From NCBI GenBank assembly GCA_045629945.1, contig JAZQSE010000035.1, forward strand, positions 1 through 64,000: DNA of 64,000 nucleotides, read 5' to 3'. Positions 44,228-53,537 of this stretch are shown here, piece by piece. The position numbers and the translations under genes are program-made. Every line of letters starts with the position of its first letter. Within the stretch, counting starts at the first letter, position 1. The notes under the pieces are model-generated. The model saw only the letters and a list, made by a program, of their open reading frames with translations, was not told the DNA's origin and did not search any database. The DNA comes from UBA1765 sp045629945. GTDB lineage: Bacteria; Fibrobacterota; Fibrobacteria; Fibrobacterales; Fibrobacteraceae.

Positions 44228-45409
44228 ATGAAAAAATCCCTTTTATTAGCAGCTTTGTGTTGTGGGCTTCTGGCTTGTTCTGAAGAATCTAAAGGCTTAG
44301 CTGCTTCAGAAAATACTTCCACAGATACGGATTCTACTGTTTTTGTCCCAGTGCCTGTTGATTATTCTGCCGGAAGAGCTATGAACAAACGTCTTGGAAG
44401 GGGCATGAATTTAGGAAACTCTTGGGAATCTAAATCCTATAGTGGAGATGTTCCTGATGAACCTTACAACTTTGGATATAACGATAATTTAGATGCTGGC
44501 TGGGGAAACCCTATTAAAGATGAATATTTCCAACTTTTAAAAGAAGCTGGTTTTAATTCTGTCCGTATCCCTGTTCGCTGGCAACATAATTCTGACCCAG
44601 TTAGCCACACTGTAAACCCAGAACGTTTAGCTGGTGTAAAAGAAGACATTCAATTAGCTATTGATGCAGGACTTGCTGTTGTTGTAAACTTCCACCACTA
44701 TAAAGAATTAATGGTCACAGCTAACAATAGCGAAACCGATCCTGCAGCATACGAAGCAGAAAAAGCTCATTTCTTTGCTCTTTGGAATCAAGTAGCAGAA
44801 GAATTGAATGCTTTCCCTGATTCTATGCTTGTTCTTGAAATTTTAAACGAACCAGAAATGAAAAGTCCAGATTTACTCAACGAAGTGACTATGGGTGCTT
44901 ATGAAATTATTCGTAAAAAAGCCCCAACCAAAACTATTATGATTGAATCATATCATGCTGGTAAATTTGCTGATTTAGATGTTTTAAAACTTCCAGAAGA
45001 TGGGAATATTATCTTTTCTGGTCACTACTACGAACCTTATACTTACACTCATGAAGGCCATGGGTATAATTGCGTTGGCGATGACTCTTATGTAAATAGT
45101 GCTTTGTCTGATATGCAAAAATACGTGGCTTTAGCTCAATCCCTTTACCCGGATGTGAACGGCGGTCATGTACCTATGAACCTTGGTGAATTTGGCGTTT
45201 CAGGACAAACTGGTTCTTGTAGTACAAACGGACCATCAAACAGAAGCCAATTACTCTGGACAAAAAAGACTATCCGAGCAGCAGAATCTTATGATATGTC
45301 TTGGCATTATTGGGGATTTGCAAGAACTGGTGGTTTTGAAGCTTATGATTCTAAGACCGGTTCTTGGTTACCTGGTTTCTTAGAAGCATTCCAAAACCCT
45401 AATGATTAA
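44228..45409 (+). CDS. Glycoside hydrolase family 5 lipoprotein (endoglucanase type)
   Basis: The 393-residue product is a lipoprotein (MKKSLLLAALCCGLLAC, Cys17), then an acidic linker and a GH5 domain resembling subfamily 4. Signatures are RGMNLGNSWE, VRIPVRWQH, VVVNFHHY, ILNEPE (Glu208, acid/base) and NLGEFG (Glu321, nucleophile). Subfamily-4 members act on cellulose, xyloglucan or mixed-linked glucan. The start at 44228 is chosen for its signal peptide and upstream AGGA; the longer frame from 44189 has neither. It ends overlapping lpxA by 11 bases, tail to tail. The gene faces away from the barrel operon. Confidence 0.94.
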   Translation: MKKSLLLAALCCGLLACSEESKGLAASENTSTDTDSTVFVPVPVDYSAGRAMNKRLGRGMNLGNSWESKSYSGDVPDEPYNFGYNDNLDAGWGNPIKDEYFQLLKEAGFNSVRIPVRWQHNSDPVSHTVNPERLAGVKEDIQLAIDAGLAVVVNFHHYKELMVTANNSETDPAAYEAEKAHFFALWNQVAEELNAFPDSMLVLEILNEPEMKSPDLLNEVTMGAYEIIRKKAPTKTIMIESYHAGKFADLDVLKLPEDGNIIFSGHYYEPYTYTHEGHGYNCVGDDSYVNSALSDMQKYVALAQSLYPDVNGGHVPMNLGEFGVSGQTGSCSTNGPSNRSQLLWTKKTIRAAESYDMSWHYWGFARTGGFEAYDSKTGSWLPGFLEAFQNPND

Positions 45410-46160
45410 TTAAAACGCCTGACCAATTTTCAAAAAAAGCGCGGAGTAAAGGCTCTGTGCTTTTTTTAAAACTTTCTATTGATTGTGATAATGGCGTCTT
45501 AGAACGGAATAAATCCCGATAAGTTTTTTCTAAAAAGACAATACGTTCTGGAGAAAATTCTTCCGGAAATTTTTTTAACGCATGAATATTTAAACCAGCA
45601 TAACGCAAAGGGTTTCCTAATGCTTTTACGGCCGGGGGAACATCTCTGTCTACTTTAAGAGAAGCTCCGACAAAAGAATAATCGCCGACTTTATTTCTTT
45701 GTTGAACACCAGCTGTTCCGCCAAGAGTCGCATATTTTCCTATCTGAACATGGCCCCCTAACTGACAGGCATTAGCAATAACGGCTCCCTCACCTATTCG
45801 ACAATCATGCGCCACATGAACATAAGCCATGAGTAAAACACCATCACTAATTTCAGTTGACCCCGAAGCAATAGTTCCTCGATTTAAAGTACAGTATTCA
45901 CGGATAATGCAATTTTTCCCGATTTTTAAAAACGTTTTTTCTTGATTGTATTTTAAATCCTGTGGAGCTTCGCCTAAAACACAGCCATCAAAAACCTTTG
46001 TATTTTCACCGATTTCTGTGCAAGAAACAACACGAACCCGAGCCTCTAGACGAACGCCACTTGCTATTTTCACATTGTCTTCTACAATACACCAGGGGCC
46101 AATATAAGCATTTGGGTGTATTTCGGCCTTACTTGAAACTATTGCGCTTGGATGAATCAT
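45399..46160 (-). CDS. lpxA: UDP-N-acetylglucosamine acyltransferase
   Basis: The 253-residue product is a left-handed beta-helix protein with hexapeptide repeats throughout (MIHPSAIVSSKAEIHPNAYIGP onward) and the LpxA catalytic segment VHVAHDC (His118 corresponds to His125 of the E. coli enzyme). A helical C-terminus follows (about 190-250). LpxA performs the first acylation of lipid A synthesis, so the organism makes lipid A. The gene is not in the usual fabZ-lpx cluster. It starts only 27 bases from the divergent GT2 gene. Confidence 0.93.
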   Translation of the reverse strand: MIHPSAIVSSKAEIHPNAYIGPWCIVEDNVKIASGVRLEARVRVVSCTEIGENTKVFDGCVLGEAPQDLKYNQEKTFLKIGKNCIIREYCTLNRGTIASGSTEISDGVLLMAYVHVAHDCRIGEGAVIANACQLGGHVQIGKYATLGGTAGVQQRNKVGDYSFVGASLKVDRDVPPAVKALGNPLRYAGLNIHALKKFPEEFSPERIVFLEKTYRDLFRSKTPLSQSIESFKKSTEPLLRAFFENWSGVLINH

Positions 46161-46187
46161 ACGGCATAATATATATTTTGCTAGACT

Positions 46188-47291
46188 ATGAGTGAAATCA
46201 TTATTGCAAGTTTAAGCTCTCTCTATGTATTGCTTTTCTTGTTCTTTACAATAGGTTTATTAAAAACAAAACGCTATAAAGGAAAAAAAGCGACTCCTAG
46301 CGTTTCTGTTGTTGTGCCAATGCGCAATGAAGAAGAATTTGCAGAAAGGACTCTTGAAGCTTTAGCTCTTCAAGATTACATTGGCGAATGGGAAGTTATT
46401 TGTGTTGATGACAGATCTACAGACAGAACAAAAGAAATTCTTGAAAATTTTGCAAAAACTCATGAGCGTTTTAAAGTCCTTTCTCTGCCAATCGACTTAC
46501 CACCAATAGAAAGTCCCAAAAAAAGAGCTTTAGAAAGTGCTTTCAAAATTGCAAAAAACGATATTCTTTTAACCATTGATGCGGATTGTATTCCTAAAAA
46601 AAGTTGGATTACCTCGATGGCTGGTCGCTTTGTAGATGGCATTGCTATTGTGCAAGGCCCAAAACAAAACAATGGCTCAAGAACCATGCCTCATCTTTAC
46701 CAGAAATTAGAAACATTAGGTTACACAGCAATGGAAGCCGCCGGTTTCAGTTTTGGACACCCACTTGTGGCTAGTGCTGCTTGTCTTGCGTACAAAAAGG
46801 AATTGTTCTTTGCTGTTGGTGGCTTTGGTGACCTTGTGCATTTGTCTTCTGGCGATGATGATATGTTAATCCATAAAATGCTAAAAATCCCAGGAACAAA
46901 AGTTTGTTACAACCTAGATAAAGATGCTGTTATTGAAACAGCACCGGTACATACATGGAAAGCACTTTTTAACCAAAGAGCTCGTTGGAGTAGTAATGGA
47001 ACAAATTATGAAAGTCTTTGGTATGTTTTCTTATTGACTTTAATTTATACGTATTATGTCTGGATGTTTTTAAGCCCTTGGTTTGTTTTGTTTTTTGACT
47101 TTTCCTGGAAGTTATGCGTTTTTTCAATTTTACCGAAAATCATTATTGATTTCATTTTCTTGAGCATCGCTTCTTATAAGTTACAAACCAAAAAAAGAAT
47201 GCTTGCTTTCTTGCCTGTTGAATTGATTCAAATTCCTATGATTGTCTTTGCTGTCCCTGCAGGAATCACAGGGCTTTTCAAATGGAAGTAG
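46188..47291 (+). CDS. Family 2 glycosyltransferase, membrane-bound
   Basis: The 367-residue product has an N-terminal membrane segment (about 5-24) and a GT-A domain with VSVVVPMRNEEEF, the VDD motif (VICVDDRST), the DAD metal motif (TIDADCIP), GDDDM, and QRARW. C-terminal membrane segments (about 275-365) follow. The QxxRW motif is typical of processive or membrane-embedded GT2 enzymes. The substrate is unknown; an envelope polysaccharide or glycolipid is likely. The start lies 27 bases from the divergent lpxA start. The gene overlaps the CCA gene by 14 bases, tail to tail. Confidence 0.88.
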   Translation: MSEIIIASLSSLYVLLFLFFTIGLLKTKRYKGKKATPSVSVVVPMRNEEEFAERTLEALALQDYIGEWEVICVDDRSTDRTKEILENFAKTHERFKVLSLPIDLPPIESPKKRALESAFKIAKNDILLTIDADCIPKKSWITSMAGRFVDGIAIVQGPKQNNGSRTMPHLYQKLETLGYTAMEAAGFSFGHPLVASAACLAYKKELFFAVGGFGDLVHLSSGDDDMLIHKMLKIPGTKVCYNLDKDAVIETAPVHTWKALFNQRARWSSNGTNYESLWYVFLLTLIYTYYVWMFLSPWFVLFFDFSWKLCVFSILPKIIIDFIFLSIASYKLQTKKRMLAFLPVELIQIPMIVFAVPAGITGLFKWK

Positions 47292-48591
47292 ACAATTTAT
47301 TTTTTGCAAATTCTAACGCATCGCTTGCGTTTTTAATTTTGCCATTTAATTGCAGTTCAAAACTTTCTTGAATAACTTTTCCCATTTCTTTACCCGGAGT
47401 CATTCCTAAATCTAAAAGCATTTTGCCCGTAAGATAAGCCTTGGGAGCTTCTTCTAATAAATTCAATTCTGAAGAATGCTCAAAAAATTCTTTTGCATAC
47501 AAAGGATTGGGTATTAAATGTTCCGGTGTTGAAAAGAGCAATGAACATAAGGTTGACAAGCCATCTAACCGAACTGCATAACGTCTTAAAAAAGCATCTG
47601 AAGGAATGTTTTCAAAATCTAATTCACCATAAACTGCCAGTATTTCCGGAACTTTTTTGATTAAATGAATTTCATTAGTAATGCGATTTAAAAAAGCTAA
47701 TACATTTTCTTTTATTTTAGCTTTATTCTCTCCCTGTTTATTTTTTAAAAATGCGTTTCCTGCAAGCAAGGCCGAAAAAGCCAATTCCGTTTTTGCTTCT
47801 TCAGTAATAAAAGCTTCTTTTCTAACTTCAAACATTTTATCTAAAATAATCCCAAGGTTTTCAAATGAAGACGCTAAGGGCAAGATTTCTGGGAAATAAT
47901 TTTCAAGCCTGATATCTAAAAAAGCTTTTAAGCCAAAAGAAGGCTTGCCTGGTTTCAACAACCACTTTTTAAATTCTTCAAAAATCCTTTCTATTGACAA
48001 ATCAGAAAGTGATAAAGTCCGACAAAGCTCTATCGTATCTTTTGTAAGAGTTAATTCAAAGCGACTTGCAAATTGCACACCTCGTAAAATCCTTAAAGAA
48101 TCTTCAGAAAAAGCTGGACCAACATGGCGTAAAAGTCGTTCTTTCAAATCATTTTCACCACCATACGGGTCACACAATTTCATTTCAGGAAGTTCCATTC
48201 CCATGGCGTTAATAGTGAAGTCACGCCGGTATGCAGCTTCTTTAAAAGTTAATTTAGGATTGGTTTCTACTAAAAAACCACGATGCCCATAACCTACTTT
48301 ACTCTCTGTCCGTGGAAATGAAAAATCTAAAGAAAGTCCGCGCATTGATAAATGAAAAACACCAAACGCTTTGCCTACAATATCTGTACGGCCAAAAGAT
48401 TTTAAAATCTGTAATAATGATTCTTGCTCTAAGTCATAGACTTCTATATCAAAATCTCGGCTATCTGTATTACCAAGCAGCACATCCCGAACAAAACCAC
48501 CCACTAAAAAAGCTCGACCGCCAGCTTTACGGATTTCTGAAGCTATCTCTAAAATTTTTTCAGGAACTTGTAAATTAAAGAGATTTTCCAT
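47278..48591 (-). CDS. cca: CCA-adding enzyme / tRNA nucleotidyltransferase
   Basis: The 437-residue product has the class II nucleotidyltransferase signatures: FLVGGFVRDVLLG, the DFDIEVYD metal-binding motif, RRDFTINAMG, DPYGGENDL, LRILRGVQFASRFEL. These belong to the CCA/poly(A) polymerase family. With no separate poly(A) polymerase visible and the ERIFEEFKKWL helix conserved, tRNA 3'-end CCA addition is the likeliest role. Poly(A) polymerase cannot be excluded by eye. Confidence 0.88.
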   Translation of the reverse strand: MENLFNLQVPEKILEIASEIRKAGGRAFLVGGFVRDVLLGNTDSRDFDIEVYDLEQESLLQILKSFGRTDIVGKAFGVFHLSMRGLSLDFSFPRTESKVGYGHRGFLVETNPKLTFKEAAYRRDFTINAMGMELPEMKLCDPYGGENDLKERLLRHVGPAFSEDSLRILRGVQFASRFELTLTKDTIELCRTLSLSDLSIERIFEEFKKWLLKPGKPSFGLKAFLDIRLENYFPEILPLASSFENLGIILDKMFEVRKEAFITEEAKTELAFSALLAGNAFLKNKQGENKAKIKENVLAFLNRITNEIHLIKKVPEILAVYGELDFENIPSDAFLRRYAVRLDGLSTLCSLLFSTPEHLIPNPLYAKEFFEHSSELNLLEEAPKAYLTGKMLLDLGMTPGKEMGKVIQESFELQLNGKIKNASDALEFAKNKLSTSI

Positions 48592-48634
48592 TATCGCCTT
48601 CTTTTTTATAAATCAGAAACTTTTGCATACAAAA

Positions 48635-50869
48635 CTAATAAACTATCAAAAGTTTTCCTTTCTTTTGCTTTTTACCTTTTTTGATAAAGTAATGATAAAG
48701 CCCAGGGGCTACTAAATTCCCAGAGTCATCTCTAGCATCCCATTCTAAACGACCGCCTTGTAATGATTCTCCGCTAAAGGAACGAACTAATTTTCCGCCA
48801 GCGTTAAAAATGTTGACCCGCGCTCCTTCTGAGATATAGTCAAAGATGATTTTTTGATGAAGTTCTGGCCTGAATGGATTCGGGTAAACTTTTACTTCTG
48901 AACTTGCTGAATCAGTCATAAAAGCAGAAGCTTGTCGCAAATCATTACGTTTTAAAGAGGTAATTCCTAAATCTTGAGCAAACCAGATTGTACCTGTGAT
49001 AGAATCTAAGGCTATATCAAAAACATTTTCACTTAACAAACCATCTCGGACACGAAATCTTTTTGCTGATAATGTATCTACAGAATTTCTTATTTTCTGT
49101 AATCTGAATACACCTTGACCATTTGAAGAAACCCACGGATTTCCTTGCGGGTCAATAGCAATAGAAGAAAATGAAGATGCAGCAAATTGAGAAATTCTAT
49201 GTGGAACTCGCAAAGTATCATTGTCTTCTAAAAAGCCTATGTTTGAATAAGTAACCCCCCAGAGTCTATTTTCTGCATCAAATGCCATATCTAAGACGAA
49301 TCCTTTTTCTGGAGTACTGATAGATTTTTTTTCTAAAACTTTCAACGAGAACCCACTTCTTGAAGGCGGTTCTATAATAAACTTATCAATAGAACCTGTT
49401 CCATTTAAAGCGGCAGTTGTTCCTGAAGAAACAAATACTTCCCAATCAGAAGAGTCTTCGGCTTTACGCACAAGCATTGGGCCAGAAAATGAAGAAGAAC
49501 CTACTGAAGGAGCACATAAAATATCACCGTATAAATTCATAAAAGCTAGACCATAAGCTTCTTTTCCCCAGTAAGAAATTAAAAAACCAGACCCATCAGG
49601 AGCAGCAACTGCTGAGGCAGAAACCCAATAATTTTCTAAAAAGTTTTCCATGCATGTTTCCATAGACGCTTGGAAAAAAGCTTGTGCATTTGGCGAATGA
49701 AAACTTTCAAAAATAGTTCCGCCTAAGCCCCATATTCCATAATACATTTTGTTATTAGGTAAAACAGAAAGTGTTTTCATTAAATGATTAGGCCCATCAA
49801 ATGCATTTGACCAACCCAAAGGATTAGAAGGCATTGGCAAAGAAAAAGCTTTATCTTTTTTGCCTATAAAAGAAAGCATTGAATTATTACCTGAAGCGAC
49901 TATTCCTCCGCTAGGTAAAGTGGTCAATTCATAAACAGCCCCTAATTGGTAAGAACTCCATTCTGAAAAATTTTTAGACTCATTTGTTAAACCATAAGCC
50001 ACAAAATTTTGTCCAACAAAAAAATATTTTCCTTCGTGAGGCAAAATCCAATTCACAAGACTTGTATCGTTTTTATAAAATGATTTTGGCTTTACTTTTT
50101 TGCCATTGACAACTAAAGCACTTGTATCTTCAGATGCGGAAAAAAGCAAATCTTTTCCCCAGATATAAGTCCCTTTTTGTTCTTTAAAATGTAATTTGCC
50201 TGAATTATCTATCGCTAGCGCATAAGGCGTAGTATCTAATTGTCTATGTTTCCAACTTGCCGGATCAGCAAGTAATTTGTCTTTTTTCAAATTGTTCCAT
50301 TCCATTTGTCTTGAATAGAGATTTTTTTCTATAGCAACCAACAGAGAATCGCCATGAATAGTAAGTGCTTGAATAGGAGTTCCTTCTAAATCAGAAGTTC
50401 CTATTCTTGAAATAGACATAATAAATGCTTCAGAATCTAAATCAAAGAAAGAAAGCTTTTTTTCAAAAGCAATAACCATTACATTTTCAGTAATAGCAGC
50501 TAGTGTTGGAATAGCAAAAATTCCCTTTTCCTGAAAAGAACGATTGATTACATGAAATTTATTTTCGCCTTTTTTCTTTCTAGCAATAGTTCCTTGGCGA
50601 GAAACGGCATACAATGCATTGTCCGTCGCTTTTACAGAAACAAAATGAGAGCTTTCAAGACCATCTTCTGATGTAAAAAACACTGAAGTTCCATCTGAAG
50701 AAACCTGACGCACACCTTGAGACGTTGCCAAATAAAGAGAGGCATCAAATAAAACTGCATCATGAATAGGAAAAGGTAAAGCAAACCCTTCTAATTGGTT
50801 TTCTGATGAAAAAGCCTCTGCTACAAGTAGAGCAAATAACGCTATAAAAATTTTGACTTTTGATTCCAC
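48635..50869 (-). CDS. Secreted beta-propeller protein with C-terminal sorting domain
   Basis: The 744-residue product has a signal peptide (about 1-20), then blade-like repeats (LYLATSQGVRQVS, SSIAIDPQGNPWVSSNGQGVF, GTIWFAQDLGITSL) typical of two-component-regulator propellers. A tail then follows: VKVYPNPFRPELHQKIIFDY, then GARVNIFNAGGKLVRSFSG and GLYHYFIKKGKKQKKGKLLIVY. The YPNPF start and FlgD-like fold are type IX sorting-domain features. PorZ of the type IX system has this general plan (propellers plus sorting domain), so a secretion-accessory role is possible but not shown. It does not look like an enzyme. Confidence 0.78.
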   Translation of the reverse strand: MESKVKIFIALFALLVAEAFSSENQLEGFALPFPIHDAVLFDASLYLATSQGVRQVSSDGTSVFFTSEDGLESSHFVSVKATDNALYAVSRQGTIARKKKGENKFHVINRSFQEKGIFAIPTLAAITENVMVIAFEKKLSFFDLDSEAFIMSISRIGTSDLEGTPIQALTIHGDSLLVAIEKNLYSRQMEWNNLKKDKLLADPASWKHRQLDTTPYALAIDNSGKLHFKEQKGTYIWGKDLLFSASEDTSALVVNGKKVKPKSFYKNDTSLVNWILPHEGKYFFVGQNFVAYGLTNESKNFSEWSSYQLGAVYELTTLPSGGIVASGNNSMLSFIGKKDKAFSLPMPSNPLGWSNAFDGPNHLMKTLSVLPNNKMYYGIWGLGGTIFESFHSPNAQAFFQASMETCMENFLENYWVSASAVAAPDGSGFLISYWGKEAYGLAFMNLYGDILCAPSVGSSSFSGPMLVRKAEDSSDWEVFVSSGTTAALNGTGSIDKFIIEPPSRSGFSLKVLEKKSISTPEKGFVLDMAFDAENRLWGVTYSNIGFLEDNDTLRVPHRISQFAASSFSSIAIDPQGNPWVSSNGQGVFRLQKIRNSVDTLSAKRFRVRDGLLSENVFDIALDSITGTIWFAQDLGITSLKRNDLRQASAFMTDSASSEVKVYPNPFRPELHQKIIFDYISEGARVNIFNAGGKLVRSFSGESLQGGRLEWDARDDSGNLVAPGLYHYFIKKGKKQKKGKLLIVY

Positions 50870-50965
50870 GACTTAAAAATACGAAATATCTGAAAAGAAA
50901 CAAAACTTTCCTTTCGGAATCATTCGCTTATAAGGTGAACTGACAGAGCCAGATAAGTTTTCCAC

Positions 50966-51457
50966 TCACTCTTCTTGCAAATTTTCAGGTGAAGATTCCA
51001 ATCTTTTTTTGAGCTTATAGAGTTTTCTTCTGATAGACATTACAGACACACCTAAAATCAAAGACAATTCATTCAAGTTAAAACCAGCATAGATGAAATC
51101 CAATATCATCCTTTCTAAAGCAGAGCATGAAATAAAGTCTAATTCTTTTACGATTTCTTCATCTTTTGCAATGTTTGTACTACAATACCATAAATTCTTG
51201 TTTTTTAAAACCCTTGCTTCTCTTCTAGCTGATTGACGCCACTCTGAACGACATTGATTTTCTATGACTTGCAAAAACCACCTGTATGGACTCGGGTGTT
51301 CTGCCACTTGATTTGCAAATTTGTGATATTTTAAGAAAATTTCCTGATAAAAATCCATTGCTTTTTCTTTATCGCCACACTTTAACAAACAATGTTTGTA
51401 AATTAAGTCCGAATAGCGGAACCAAATATCATGGGCAGGCTTTTGGCCTTTATCCAT
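50966..51457 (-). CDS. ECF-type sigma-70 family factor
   Basis: The 163-residue product has a region-2-like segment (AMDFYQEIFLKYHKFANQ, then YRWFLQVIENQCRSEWR) and a region 4 helix-turn-helix (LNELSLILGVSVMSIRRKLYKLKKRL). No anti-sigma factor gene follows. The start at 51457 (MDKGQKPAHDIWF) gives a normal ECF length and avoids overlap with dsbD; the frame extends upstream to 51634 without family support. Divergent from dsbD with a 65-base gap. It may control dsbD or itself, but this is inference. Confidence 0.78.
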   Translation of the reverse strand: MDKGQKPAHDIWFRYSDLIYKHCLLKCGDKEKAMDFYQEIFLKYHKFANQVAEHPSPYRWFLQVIENQCRSEWRQSARREARVLKNKNLWYCSTNIAKDEEIVKELDFISCSALERMILDFIYAGFNLNELSLILGVSVMSIRRKLYKLKKRLESSPENLQEE

Positions 51458-51522
51458 TACATACACCTCTTGTAGATAGATACCTTCCGATATATCAAAA
51501 ACCCAATCTTGAGACAAAATGT

Positions 51523-53496
51523 ATGAAAAAAGAAAGAAAAAAATCACTCTCTGTAACTTTTGCAACCTACGGGCATCAAACACCTTTGCTTTTTTACTTT
51601 CTCTTAATTTTCTTTTGCTCTTTTTCTTTTGCACAAGAATTTGAATTGAACAATATGCCTCCTCCGAAAATGCAATTGACTTTCGGAGAAAAGCCTCTCA
51701 ATGAAAATGGCTTTGCTGTTCTTGAAATAACAATTCCTGAGTCATGGCATGTTAATTCCCACATTCCTGTTGATGAATTTTTAAAACCTTCTCAGGTTCA
51801 TATTTCTGGTGAGGGTCTTACTTTTGGTTTACCGGAATGGCCGACACCCAAAAAAGATTACAATGAAATTCTTGATTTGGAAAATTTAATTTTTGAAGGC
51901 ACTTTTTATATAAAAATCCCAGTTTCTGAAACAGGCGATTTTTACGACTCCACACAAACAAAAGCCAGCTTTCATTACCAAGCTTGCAGCAAATCAATTT
52001 GTCTTGCTCCGGATTCTGTTGTTGTTTCTACCCTTTCTTATTTTGAACACCCATTCCCAGATATTGTCGAAAAACCTAAAACCCAAGAATCTTCTATTCA
52101 AAATGTTTCTGCACTAGAAAAGAAAAATATTGACCATAAAAAAAATGTTAATCCATCTCTTGATGCTGAAAACATTAAAAATACAGTCCCTGAAGTCAAA
52201 ACCGCAGAAAAATTCGATATAAAAATTTCACCTGCAAATATTTCTGTAAAAGAATCTCCTAAAAAACATTCACTTGTTTTACTATTACTCTTTGCATTTT
52301 TAGGCGGCTTGATTTTAAACTTAATGCCTTGTGTTTTACCAGTTCTTTCTTTGAAATTATTTTCTTTGATTAAACAATCCCAAGAATCCCGCAAAAGACT
52401 TACTTTACTTTCTTTGACAACTTGTTCTGGCATTTTAATTTCTTTCTGGGTTCTTGCGCTTTTTGTTTTTATTGCACGAATCGCAGGAACTGATCCCGGT
52501 TGGGGAATGCAGTTTCAAAGCCCAGCATTTATTGCAGCCATGGTCGCTTTATTGACTTTATTTGCAATGAGTTTCTTTGGACTTTTTGAAATTTGGCTAC
52601 CAGGGCAAACTGTAACCAAAATGGATAGTTTTACTAAAAAAGAAGGTTTTTTAGGTGCATTTTTCACTGGCGCTCTTTTAGTTTTATTAAGTACTCCTTG
52701 CTCAGCTCCTTTCTTAGGAAGTGCAATGGGTTTTGCTTTTAATGCGCCAAATGCAATTCTCTTTCTCTTTTTTACCGCTGCGGCTTTAGGACTTGCAACT
52801 CCCTATTTGTTAATAGGTGTATTCCCTTCTCTTTTACGCATACTTCCAAAACCTGGAAAATGGATGCTTTATCTCCAAAAAATCATGGGTATTTTACTTT
52901 TAGCAAGCGTTCTTTGGCTTCTTTGGATTGGCTTTTCTGCTTTTGGTAAAACAGGACTTCTCTTTTTCTTTTCTATCGCTTTATTGAATTTGATTTTTGC
53001 TTTTGCTATCGGAAAAATCGCACCGCCTTATAAACCTTTTGCAAGAGAAATTTCAGCTATTGCTTTTGTTTTTGTAATTAACTTTATCATAGCATTACTT
53101 TCTCCTAAATTTTTAGAAAAACAGTCTGCTTTACTTGATAATGATTGGCAAGCTTATTCTGCAAAAACTTTAGAATCTATGAGATTGAATGGTTCTATTG
53201 TCTTTTTAGATGTCACTGCCGATTGGTGTATTACTTGCAAAGCAAACGAAATGGCGGTTATTGAAACAAAAGAAATAAACGACTTATTTGCTAAAGAAAA
53301 TGTGAAAAAGATTAAAGCCGACTGGACGCATTCTTCAACAGAAGTTACACAATTACTTCGTTCTTTAAAACGTTCCGGAGTTCCTGCTTATGCTATTTAC
53401 CCTGCTGACACTTCCAAAACCCCGATTGTACTTTCTGAAATTTTAACCTTTAAACAAATACAATCCGCTATAAAAAATGCACAAAATTTTAAATAA
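51523..53496 (+). CDS. dsbD: Thiol:disulfide interchange protein DsbD
   Basis: The 657-residue product has a signal peptide, then an N-terminal alpha-type domain (HYQACSKSIC, with two Cys). A linker rich in Lys/Glu precedes eight hydrophobic segments with the two key Cys motifs, LMPCVLPVLSLK and STPCSAPFLG. A C-terminal thioredoxin-like domain has WCITCK (DVTADWCITCKANE). This is full-length DsbD, which passes electrons from cytoplasmic thioredoxin to the periplasm. The start at 51523 is chosen because it begins the signal peptide (MKKERKK). The longer frame from 51286 overlaps the sigma-factor gene on the other strand. Confidence 0.93.
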   Translation: MKKERKKSLSVTFATYGHQTPLLFYFLLIFFCSFSFAQEFELNNMPPPKMQLTFGEKPLNENGFAVLEITIPESWHVNSHIPVDEFLKPSQVHISGEGLTFGLPEWPTPKKDYNEILDLENLIFEGTFYIKIPVSETGDFYDSTQTKASFHYQACSKSICLAPDSVVVSTLSYFEHPFPDIVEKPKTQESSIQNVSALEKKNIDHKKNVNPSLDAENIKNTVPEVKTAEKFDIKISPANISVKESPKKHSLVLLLLFAFLGGLILNLMPCVLPVLSLKLFSLIKQSQESRKRLTLLSLTTCSGILISFWVLALFVFIARIAGTDPGWGMQFQSPAFIAAMVALLTLFAMSFFGLFEIWLPGQTVTKMDSFTKKEGFLGAFFTGALLVLLSTPCSAPFLGSAMGFAFNAPNAILFLFFTAAALGLATPYLLIGVFPSLLRILPKPGKWMLYLQKIMGILLLASVLWLLWIGFSAFGKTGLLFFFSIALLNLIFAFAIGKIAPPYKPFAREISAIAFVFVINFIIALLSPKFLEKQSALLDNDWQAYSAKTLESMRLNGSIVFLDVTADWCITCKANEMAVIETKEINDLFAKENVKKIKADWTHSSTEVTQLLRSLKRSGVPAYAIYPADTSKTPIVLSEILTFKQIQSAIKNAQNFK

Positions 53497-53537
53497 CATG
53501 TTCTAATTTACAATTCTTAAGTTATTTTAAAGAAACT

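Noticed and set aside
24000..45400. Cellulosome (dockerin/cohesin) system
   Set aside because: No dockerin calcium-loop repeats or cohesin domains were seen in any of the enzymes.
51286..51522. N-terminal extension of dsbD starting at 51286
   Set aside because: It lies antisense to the sigma-factor gene, and the signal peptide begins at 51523.
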